A DNA stretch of 64,000 bases. Source: Pedobacter sp. Leaf250 (GTDB taxonomy: Bacteria; Bacteroidota; Bacteroidia; Sphingobacteriales; Sphingobacteriaceae). The stretch spans positions 1 to 64,000 of the forward strand of contig NZ_CAKLBU010000024.1 in NCBI RefSeq assembly GCF_920984735.1, written 5' to 3'. Shown here piece after piece: positions 17,301 to 22,041 of the stretch; position 1 is the stretch's first letter; each line of letters begins with the position of its first letter. The notes beneath the pieces were generated by a model. It searched no databases, was not told where the DNA came from, and saw only the letters and a program-made list of their open reading frames with translations. The position numbers and the translations under genes are program-made.

Positions 17301-18875
17301 ACTGATATAGCTGTAAGCGGATCTAGAGCTATATGTACCAGTGGCACAACAACATTGACGGCAACTAGTAGTACAGTAATCAATCCAATTTTTACTTGGT
17401 ACAGCAACGCAGGCTTAACAAATGTTGCTGCTGTAGGTTCAGTTTTCACAACACCCGTCTTGGCAACCAATACAACTTATTACGTTACTGTAAGAGGAGA
17501 TAATAAATGTGAAAATGCACCTGCAAATGCAGTTGTAGTAGATATTATTGTTGCTGCGATTCCAAATAGCCCAATAATTGCAACCACTGGAACCAACATC
17601 TGTTCTGGTGAACCTACTACACTTAGCATCACCAATTCACAAAATGGGGTAACTTACGAATGGTATACTGCTGCAACGGGTGGTAGTTTATTATTTACAG
17701 GAACATCATATACAACTTCAGTAATTAATACTGCTACTGATTATTATGTGCAGGCCGTTGGCGCAGGTGGATGTACAAATAGCGGTGGAAGAGTTAAAGT
17801 AACTGTAACTGTAAACCAAAAACCTAATGTTCCAACGGTTACATCAAGCAACGTAAGTGTTTGTATCGGAAATTCAGCAGCACTAACGGTTTCCAATCCG
17901 CAAGCTAACATTGTTTACAATTGGTATACAACGCCAAATGGGGGTACAATAGCTGGAACAGGAAGTTCTTTCACAACTCCAGCATTAACGGCTAATGCTA
18001 CATATTATGTAGAAGGTGCTAATGGATCTTGCTTATCATCATCAAGAACACCTGTAAATGTTATTGCCTTACCAGTACCTGTGGCGCCTACTTCGGTAAC
18101 TGCTGCTAATGGAACCATTTGTGCAGGTAGCAATACCATATTAACCGTAAATAATCCTGTATCTGGATTAATCTACAGGTGGTACACCGTAAGTTCGAAT
18201 GGAAATTCAATAGGTGAGGGCATTACGTTTACAACACCAAACATCACTACAACCACCATTTTCTATGTAGAAAGCATTGCTGTTGGCGGTTGTGCAAGTC
18301 CAACTAGAACACCGGTTACAGTAAATGTACTTCCTGTACTTAATGCTCCAGTTGTAGTAGTACAATCTACAACGCCAAATAGCGTAACATTTGCATGGGC
18401 GGCGGTTAATGGTGCATCAGGTTACGAAGTGTCAACTGATAATGGTTTAACCTGGCTAGCTGCTTCTGGTACCAGTTATTTGACCAGTGGTTTAAAACCA
18501 GATCAATCGGTCACCATTATCGTGAGAGCTAAAGGTCAGTTAGATTGCCAAACCAGTGCTAATTCAACTCCAATTACTGGTAAAGCGAGTAATCCACTTG
18601 GCAATCAGATTTACATACCAAATGCTTTTACTCCAAATAACGATGGTAAAAATGATGTGTTCCTGATTTATGGCAATACAATCGTGAGTGCTAAAATGTC
18701 TATTTACACTCAATGGGGGCAATTAATTTATCAATCTGATAATGTAGCGAATGGATGGGATGGAACTTTCAGAGGTGTTAATCAACCAATTGGTGTATAC
18801 GTATACATGGTAGAAGTTCAGCTTACAGATGGAAGTACTGTAATCAAAAAAGGAACGGTTACATTATTAAGATAG
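5382..18875 (+). CDS. Giant Ig-repeat surface protein with T9SS type B sorting domain
   Basis: This 4497-residue protein has a signal peptide ending near SYAQ (about residue 36). The body is built from three module types: a roughly 150-residue unit present five times (starting near nt 6049, 8629, 11148, 12372 and 13610), two blocks of five putative-Ig (He_PIG-type) repeats (about nt 6800-8100 and 9340-10640), and many Ig_7-type repeats with the TWY...TYYV pattern. Eleven of these run in tandem at about 14600-17540. A fibronectin-III-like unit (about residues 4325-4405) precedes the C-terminal domain (from about 4409; IPNAFTPNNDGKNDVF, GWDGTFRG, PIGVYVYMVEV). That domain is the gliding-associated CHU_C/T9SS type B signal. 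It is most likely a cell-surface adhesin exported by T9SS with the PorP/SprF-like protein encoded next. Internal repeats are recently amplified. No enzymatic domain is seen. Confidence 0.9.
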   Translation: MMKTFTSHSDKGIIRYAFAFAIITLLTFFGSISYAQTKIFATSVTEIKPTTGSPSRVDNINDAISTSDATFATLNSYGGVALGIGSYYGGINLKFPNSIPANKTTYIRIDFDQSALNGLLGGTLGGLVADIVGGLVIGNHQFEVGAQRPNGTTILSRSSALGFNNNSNIKIVKDKNGQTFIAITPNETYDKVYIIDRTTGVLLTTTGKTNVYYAYTIDGNDNCDVNTYANYDEVGISLDALNLAGAENFEFQKAIDNDKNTFYNLSTGVVGVAASKSVNVYFPSLSNTTDNINLRFRTSPALVNLKLFDNLRVTAYNGSDEVYNVSASSLLDLDLLGLLNNGQAVTVPFAPGVAFDRVSLRLSTLVSANVTQYVELYDISRSPAFPTFAAPVSNTINACYNASANLQATTAVGNQLVWYDVADGGTSLATVNYNGTFTTPVLTSNKTYYVASKRSGCTAESVRVPVNITVNPIINFTGGTLTNATSGSNYNKQLVPATGGTPGFTYSIASGSVLPAGLTLSSTGDIVGRPTVPNTYNFSVVATDTKGCSVTAAYTLIVTGPLTLLPGALPEGITNILYPTQTIPAANGGTGPYTYTATDVPAGLTFNEATREITGTPTVPGNNTVRVTVTDANGNTVTSNYTLKITDPFILPPATLANGTTGISYIPQTIPSAVGGTGPYTYSATGLPPGLTFTPGTRVIAGTPSLAGNYPVSVTATDADGKTVTTIYSITVLDPLALPQTILADGNEKVNYPPQTILPATGGSGSYTYVASNLPAGITFDASTRVISGTPAQAGNYSILVTVTDDGGRTANRSYSLKVIGALNLPSATLADGTVGTTYPAITLPAVSGGTQPYIYTATGLPQGITFNPNTREISGTPEVGGTYGISLTATDAANNSATTTYTLNVNINAPIVASVTVCSGTGATLTVSNTVLVGTITYRLYGPTGNTPLQTNTTGSFTTPAVSTQTTFYVDAVSGTAVSTRTTAIVSINPPATLPSVASSNIAINSGQTATLNATFDAGNTIAWYEAATGGSPVSTNATFTTPPLTTNKTYYAQTTSAAGCASASRVPVVITVVPVSGTTACNTAGSQNTAITGICVLCGITGAGNSTDADPNNFTRLTLGVGVGAVGSQQLIFQNPGVATDSIRLNLGIPGGLADVNVLNNITVKIFNGTTEVKSVQISGGLLSINLLGGGRFSYTLAAGGAYDRVQVSFGGVVAALSSLDIYGATQIYPNPTIISGSQSICAGSTAKLSVTPVIGTTVSYFDSLISATVLNPDGGDFTTPALSSTTTYYLQVNKVINGSVCSNPTRTPITITVNPAILFNGLTLKNASISFPYNQQLPLATGGTPGFAYALAAGSTLPAGLSLSSTGLIYGTPTAVGNPTFSVVATDTKNCSTTAVFNLTVTPALALAPGTLPDGITGTLYPSQTIPAASGGTGPITYSAADVPPGLSFNPATREISGTPTQPGNYIIPITVTDANGYSVTSNYTLKVTDPLLLPPATLANGTTGLVYPTQTIPLAIGGTQPYTYAATGVPAGLTFNPSTREISGIPTQSGTYPISVTVTDFTGKTATTTYNITIIDPLTLPPATLADGNENVNYPTQTIPSAIGGVGPYTYTAINLPPGLNFNTSTREITGLPTQAGNYFVTVNVADSEGRTATNNYAIKIIGALNLPSATLPNGVVGTAYPTQTLPEVTGGTGPYTYIANNLPPGLNFNTITREITGEPSLGGDYTISLTARDESGNVATTGYSIKVTVNSPIVANAAVCAGSAATLTVSNLVAGVTYNWYAATGTTPLATNNTGTFTTPAVTAQTVFYVEAVSGTAISSRTAVTVSINPPATLATVTTNNQVINPNQSTTLLATADAGNTITWFDAATAGTQVGSGASFTTPLLSATTTYYVETTNSNGCASASRVPVTVTVIPVGSGTACNAANSQTSGITGVCLLCGITGAGNSTDTNPDNFTRITLAVGVASTGFQQLRFPISGTATDSVRLDLALPGGLLDLQVLNNTTVTILNGTTVVRTVQLGSSLVNLRLLSGTRFAASILGGAPFDRVEVRFGGLVSAVTSLDIYGATITYPAPTITAGSQTICSSATATLTATANGGTAIAWYDAAGTELATGASYTTPALTATATYYIQVSRATCANPVRIPVTVTVTPALTTPVVATVTASCAGSPTTLSVTNPIAGVTYNWFSVQNGGTPVLTGATVTTPALTASTTYYVEAAQGNCVSTGRTTVIVPVNPAPALPTLTTSSSSVAPGQTAILTASSSETNVTFNWYNSATSTTPVYVGPTYVTPSLTATTTYYVEAVSANGCASLGRAQITVTVNTGGSPNPVPCESATAQTNGVVGLGLLAGVFNPGLAIDNDTQTGSSLILPVGALGGSVFQRASFGSVSRLGDTVRVLVSAPGRLLSLAVLGNTQITTYLGTTSNGDSRTLNSGLLNVQLLSGDTQALITFVPSATFDGVEIRLNGGVATALSSLNFNYAQRILVAPTVVSANVTACVGQTTQLTVSNPSSNLTYRWYDAAGTYLTGKDGIIFTTPVLTGDTKFFVTAVSASGCVSYRTVVNVTTNPAPVPPVLLSPTVNTCSGASVVLQVSNPVAGTTYRWYDSANVYQAGFDGPTFTVSNVTANTTFSVEAVNNCGVASTKATATINIGNIDIPIITPSAVTISQNSVAVLKATSSIASAIITWYDAPSGGILLSTGETFVTAPLTTTTTFYAEANAGACSATGRASVVVTVVPNGTPVPTPCGAAISQTNGVTGGVSIGAGVINPNNAIDGDINTGSSLVIPVGLLGSSVYQRLKFAQASNVGDTLRLKITTPGQLLSLALLPNVTVTTYLNGSSTGNVTTLSNPLISLKLLAGNNSGILTIIPTSQFDEVELRLNAGLLGALTSINLDYAQRTILAPTLSTNNVSTCLGTAATLSVQNPQPGVIYKWYRGTDYQTGKDGITFLTDPALPAGTYEYFVTANANGCETVKVGATVIVLSPPAPPTATADNPASTCLNSPVELSVIAVAGNTYNWYDQPTGGNMLVTNNNKFLTPANLPVGTKNYYVELVNANGCSSSTRTVVSITVNDSALAGDITVIGNTSLCAAGTTTLTASSSISIAVFNWYSDAALTQLVASNTSTYTTPTITAPTKYYVTVSGTGKCANTAGNAKEVTINFNPIAVATDITLTGPTSICAGATVSLRAQANVVNNAIFTWYSDAALTTIVNTTDTFSPTVTATTTYYVTVKGSNRCENTAATAKSITITVNPYATDADIVLSGITSICKGSSATLSASSTTVINPIFTWYTDASLSTPPIFTGASFNTGALNASATYYVTVKGDNKCENQANTGKAIAVTVNEYATAADITVANTQICAGSTALLVASSLTITQPVFTWYNDPSLTSIAFVGPIFTVNNLTSTTTYYITVKGANKCENTAADAKVVVVTVNPLATPTDIIVNGGTTACAGASATLTADSPNVTNSIFTWYSDAALTNITFVGKIFTTPALNTTTTYYVTVKGDNKCENAAGNGKAVLITITPVANATDVVVSDASICAGSSAALVASTTTVNDPIFTWYNDAALTSVAFVGATFNTPTLSATTIYYLTIKGSNRCESSASTAKVVTVTVNEVATAADITLSTPAVVCGSGTATINASSSTVTSPVFTWYNDASLTSVAFVGPIFTTPSLSATTTYYVTVKGANKCESSAANAKAVTVIVNPIASASDIITNGTTAVCNNSTTTLTATTTTVTNPIFTWYSDAVLNNVVFTGASFTTPVLTSNTTYYVTVKGDNKCENTTASAKPVAIVVTPVANATDVVASDASICAGSPAALVASTTTVNDPIFTWYNDAALTSVAFVGATFNTPTLSATTKYYLTIKGSNRCESSASTAKVVAVTVNEVATAADITLSTPAVVCGSGTATINASSSTVTSPVFTWYNDASLTSVAFVGPIFTTPSLSATTTYYVTVKGANKCESSAANAKAVTVIVNPIAVTTDIAVSGSRAICTSGTTTLTATSSTVINPIFTWYSNAGLTNVAAVGSVFTTPVLATNTTYYVTVRGDNKCENAPANAVVVDIIVAAIPNSPIIATTGTNICSGEPTTLSITNSQNGVTYEWYTAATGGSLLFTGTSYTTSVINTATDYYVQAVGAGGCTNSGGRVKVTVTVNQKPNVPTVTSSNVSVCIGNSAALTVSNPQANIVYNWYTTPNGGTIAGTGSSFTTPALTANATYYVEGANGSCLSSSRTPVNVIALPVPVAPTSVTAANGTICAGSNTILTVNNPVSGLIYRWYTVSSNGNSIGEGITFTTPNITTTTIFYVESIAVGGCASPTRTPVTVNVLPVLNAPVVVVQSTTPNSVTFAWAAVNGASGYEVSTDNGLTWLAASGTSYLTSGLKPDQSVTIIVRAKGQLDCQTSANSTPITGKASNPLGNQIYIPNAFTPNNDGKNDVFLIYGNTIVSAKMSIYTQWGQLIYQSDNVANGWDGTFRGVNQPIGVYVYMVEVQLTDGSTVIKKGTVTLLR
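6800..11613 (+). repeat. Two-copy super-repeat of about 2.54 kb in the giant gene
   Basis: The order five He_PIG repeats, two Ig_7 repeats, one 150-residue unit occurs twice in succession, at about 6800-9075 and 9338-11613. Matching points (for example the GALNLPSATL codons at 7842 and 10380) are 2538 bases, or 846 codons, apart. Identity at DNA level is clearly lower than in the 546-base duplication farther downstream, so this is an older event. Boundaries are approximate. Confidence 0.7.
15941..17293 (+). repeat. Near-identical 546-base duplication in the giant gene
   Basis: Bases 15941-16486 recur at 16748-17293, an offset of 807 bases (269 codons). I counted 14 differences over 546 bases by eye, about 97% identity. 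Each copy encodes two consecutive Ig_7-type repeats, and a third, different repeat separates them. The frame is kept. This points to recent unequal recombination within the tandem repeat array. Confidence 0.9.
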
Positions 18876-18916
18876 ATATGAGCAGGTTAATTTATAAACA
18901 GAAAAAATCAAATTCC

Positions 18917-19918
18917 ATGAAAATATTATCGAATTTAAAAGTATATGTAGCTATTATGTGCATGGTTATTTGCGGTGCTAAATCACTTGCTCAAACAGAT
19001 CCGCATTTTTCGCAATACTATGCTTATCCGCTTTGGCTTAATCCAGCTCTAACCGGAGTAGTAGATGGTGATTATCGTGCTTCATTAAATTTTAAACAAC
19101 AATGGGGCGCTTTAAATAGTTCATTCTTAACAGGAGGTGCGTCGTTTGATATGGCTCCAGTTAAAAACTTTGCCTTCGGTGCCACCGTTCTAAATCAAAG
19201 AGCAGGTGAGTTGGATTTTAATTATTTAACAGCATTAGTATCTGGATCCTATCGTTTAAGATTTGGTTTTGAAGGTTTGCAAATGATCAGCTTTGGTTTA
19301 CAAGCCGGAATTATTAATAGAAGTTTCGATTTTTCTCAAGGAAGATTTGGTAATCAGTTCAATCCAATATCTGGTTATGATGGAGGAATGATGAGCGGAG
19401 AAACGTTCCAGTCTCAATCATCATTGGTACCAGATGTTAATGCAGGTATCATGTACTTCGATGGCAATCCTAACAAAAGTGTAAATGTTTTTGTTGGCGC
19501 CAGTGCTGCCCACTTAACCATGCCAGTCGATCGTTTTTCTGGTTCAAATTCTCGTATCCCTGTTCGTTTTACAGGGCATGGTGGTGCAAGGATCCGTGCC
19601 TCGGAATTATTGGATATTGTTCCGAATGCATTGGTTATGTATCAGGGTAATACCAATGAGGTCTCTTTAGGTGCCTACGCTCAATTGAATGTAAATCCAT
19701 CATCAAATATTTTATTTGGAGGAAACTATCGTGTAAAAGATGCAGCCATTGCATTTGTTGGTTTACAATTACGAAATATGGTTTTTGGTCTTAGTTACGA
19801 TGTTAACACTTCAAATTTCAGCAGGGCATCCAATAGCAATGGTGGTTTTGAATTATCAATATCGCTAATTGGCCGAAATGGTATAATTGGTCCAAATTTC
19901 TTCTGTCCACGTTTATAA
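18917..19918 (+). CDS. PorP/SprF family T9SS outer-membrane protein
   Basis: From the ATG at 18917 this is 333 residues. A signal peptide ends near SLAQ and is followed by the family signature TDPHFSQYYAYPLWLNPALTG. The rest is beta-rich with many G-aromatic segments and ends in an RNGIIGPNFFCPRL tail, as expected for an outer-membrane barrel. PorP/SprF proteins are needed for secretion and surface attachment of type B T9SS substrates, and F. johnsoniae SprF lies next to its substrate gene sprB. Here the gene follows the giant type B substrate directly, so it is most likely the dedicated partner. An in-frame ATG at 18878, only 3 bases after the preceding stop, would add 13 residues before the signal peptide. 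I prefer 18917 because the signal peptide then has a normal length. Confidence 0.88.
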   Translation: MKILSNLKVYVAIMCMVICGAKSLAQTDPHFSQYYAYPLWLNPALTGVVDGDYRASLNFKQQWGALNSSFLTGGASFDMAPVKNFAFGATVLNQRAGELDFNYLTALVSGSYRLRFGFEGLQMISFGLQAGIINRSFDFSQGRFGNQFNPISGYDGGMMSGETFQSQSSLVPDVNAGIMYFDGNPNKSVNVFVGASAAHLTMPVDRFSGSNSRIPVRFTGHGGARIRASELLDIVPNALVMYQGNTNEVSLGAYAQLNVNPSSNILFGGNYRVKDAAIAFVGLQLRNMVFGLSYDVNTSNFSRASNSNGGFELSISLIGRNGIIGPNFFCPRL

Positions 19919-19927
19919 TTATTCAAA

Positions 19928-21928
19928 ATGAAAAAAATACTACTGTTTTTATTTTTTACATCTGTTGGTTATGCAAATGCACAATTTGTAGTCAACTATA
20001 AGCGGGTTGCTGATACTTACTTCGAAAACAAAGATTACTACGCGGCATCTACTTTTTACAAGAAGGCATTGAAAATTACTGGCGATAGTACCCAGGCTAT
20101 CTTGCCTTATGGTGCGGAAAGAAAATCGGCGAAGGATGATAAGGTAATCGGAGATTATGAAGAATCCATTTACAATCTTGCTGAGTCGAGCCGTTTGTAT
20201 AGGGAGTTTGCCGAGGCAGAAAAGTATTATGCGGTAGCGATAACCTTTACCAATACGCGTTACAGAAAGGCTCAATTTTATTATGCTGAGTGTTTAAGAG
20301 CCAATAAAAAATTTACACCCGCTATTCAAGCTTTTGAAACATTTATCAAAAAAAATCCAAATGATCCTTTGGTTAAAAATGCTCAAATGGAAATTGCTTC
20401 TTGCAGGTTTGCACTCGAAGAAATGCGGTTTCCAAGAATGGTTGATGTTAAGAAATTGGCTAGCAATGTTAACGGATTGGGTTCTAATTACGCTCCTGTT
20501 AAAGTTGGTAACGATTTTTATTTTACATCTTCCCGCCCGGTATCTACAACTGGTAAAAAAGACATTATGAAAACGGATGCTGGCGAAGTTCAGATTTCCA
20601 CAAAGGCAAATCCATTCATCAATAATTTGTACACTACAAAAAGTGATTTAAAGGTAGCTGAAATTTCGGTGAGGATGATGGATATTAATTTACCTAAAAA
20701 CATTGAAGTTGCTGCGGCAAGTTTTACGCCTGATGGTAACAGATTATATTTTACTTATTGGAGAGAGCGAGAAAAATATGCCATCTATACAGCAACAAAA
20801 GTGGATAATAAGTGGTCGGATCCGGTACCTGTTGGATTGGAAATAAATAGTAAAGATTTTAATTCAAGCCAACCTTTTGTAACAGCCGACGGGAAATTTC
20901 TTCTTTTTTCTTCGGATAGAAGTGGCGGTTATGGCAAATTTGATTTATGGTATTGTGCGCTTCGCGATGATGGATCATTAGGTCAGGCAGTTAATTTAGG
21001 CCCAACCATTAATACGGAAGATGACGAACGTGCCCCAAACTACAATACAATTACCAAAAAATTGTTGTTTAGTACCGATGGAAGAGTGGGTTTGGGTGGT
21101 TTAGATTTTTTTGAAGCCGAAGGTGACCTAATTACCTGGACAGCCCCTAAAAATTTGGGTTATCCATTTAATTCATCGAAAGATGATATCTATTTCACAG
21201 CCATTGATGATCAAGGAACGAGAGGATACATCAGCTCTGATAGAGAATCATCATGCTGTTTAGAAGTTTTTGAAGTGAAGAAGGAATTTTTTAACATCAG
21301 CGGAATTCTTACTGATTGCAAAACGAAATTGCCATTGGCAGGGGCTATTATCACCTTTTCTAATGGAGAAAACAATCTAAAACAAACAACAGGGGCCGAT
21401 GGTAAATATATTTTTCGAACAGATTCGAAGAGACCTGTAAAATTGCTTTTCGCAAAAGACAATTATTTCTCTATTACAAAAAACTATGCCTATGAGGAGT
21501 TGGCAAAAGCCGATACACTAATCTACAAAGATTATTGCTTAAGCCCTTTTAAATTGGGGATTCCCATTGCTTTGGATAATATTTATTACGAATTTAATAG
21601 TGCAGAACTTACAGAGCCAAGCAAAAAAGTATTGGATTTCTTAATTCCTATAATGGAAGATAATGCAGAAATGGAAATTGAATTAGGTGCACATACCGAT
21701 AACCTGGGTACTGATGAATACAATTTGAATTTATCAAATCAAAGAGCCAAATCTTGTGTCGATTACCTGGTTAGCAAAGGAATTTCCGAATCCCGATTAA
21801 CTTCAAAAGGTTATGGTGAATCGATGCCAATTGCACCAAATGAAATTGGCAAAGGCAGGAAGAAAAAAGATAATCCAGAAGGACGAGCGAAAAACAGACG
21901 TACCGAATTCAAAGTAACAAAGAAATAA
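19928..21928 (+). CDS. PorE-like OmpA-family protein (TPR, beta-propeller, CRD, OmpA)
   Basis: The 666-residue protein has a signal peptide (cleavage near ANAQ), then TPR-like helices to about residue 170. WD40/PD40-type propeller strands follow (about 190-450; FTPDGNRLYFTYW, LLFSSDRSGGYGKFDLWY, LLFSTDGRVGLGGLDFF). Next is a carboxypeptidase-regulatory-like domain (about 457-530; SGILTDCKTKLPLAGA) and a C-terminal OmpA domain (about 545-660; ELGAHTDNLG, NLSNQRAKSCVDYL). This order matches P. gingivalis PorE, a T9SS component that binds peptidoglycan in the periplasm. It starts 10 bases after the PorP/SprF-like gene and ends at a strong terminator, so giant substrate, PorP/SprF-like and PorE-like proteins form one transcription unit. 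It may anchor this particular export complex to the cell wall. The core T9SS genes are not in the window. Confidence 0.87.
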   Translation: MKKILLFLFFTSVGYANAQFVVNYKRVADTYFENKDYYAASTFYKKALKITGDSTQAILPYGAERKSAKDDKVIGDYEESIYNLAESSRLYREFAEAEKYYAVAITFTNTRYRKAQFYYAECLRANKKFTPAIQAFETFIKKNPNDPLVKNAQMEIASCRFALEEMRFPRMVDVKKLASNVNGLGSNYAPVKVGNDFYFTSSRPVSTTGKKDIMKTDAGEVQISTKANPFINNLYTTKSDLKVAEISVRMMDINLPKNIEVAAASFTPDGNRLYFTYWREREKYAIYTATKVDNKWSDPVPVGLEINSKDFNSSQPFVTADGKFLLFSSDRSGGYGKFDLWYCALRDDGSLGQAVNLGPTINTEDDERAPNYNTITKKLLFSTDGRVGLGGLDFFEAEGDLITWTAPKNLGYPFNSSKDDIYFTAIDDQGTRGYISSDRESSCCLEVFEVKKEFFNISGILTDCKTKLPLAGAIITFSNGENNLKQTTGADGKYIFRTDSKRPVKLLFAKDNYFSITKNYAYEELAKADTLIYKDYCLSPFKLGIPIALDNIYYEFNSAELTEPSKKVLDFLIPIMEDNAEMEIELGAHTDNLGTDEYNLNLSNQRAKSCVDYLVSKGISESRLTSKGYGESMPIAPNEIGKGRKKKDNPEGRAKNRRTEFKVTKK

Positions 21929-21945
21929 AATTAAAACGCCTCTTT

Positions 21946-21979
21946 AAAGCCGTCTTCATAATTGGAGATGGCTTTTTTT
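21946..21979 (+). terminator. Intrinsic terminator of the giant adhesin operon
   Basis: AAAGCCGTCT (21946-21955) pairs with AGATGGCTTT (21966-21975) with one G-T wobble and a 10-base loop, followed by a run of T. It starts 18 bases after the PorE-like stop. Confidence 0.85.
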
Positions 21980-22041
21980 GTTTTCAAAGGAGTGTTGTTT
22001 TAAGATTAATCTTTGTAATTTTCACCCAATAAAACATTTCC

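Noticed and set aside
8288..17470. Many minus-strand frames of 60-94 codons inside the giant gene
   Set aside because: They are shadows of the repeat-rich plus-strand gene: they recur at the repeat period and have Val/Ala-rich translations without domains or starts in a genetic context.
14600..17540. Regular repeats that could suggest a CRISPR or minisatellite array
   Set aside because: Period is about 267 bases, in frame, and encodes Ig-like domains; there are no short identical repeats with unique spacers.
21978..22015. Promoter directly upstream of lanB
   Set aside because: AATCTTTG (22008-22015) has one mismatch to the -7 box and no TTG sits at 19-21 bases; support is too weak to list as a feature.
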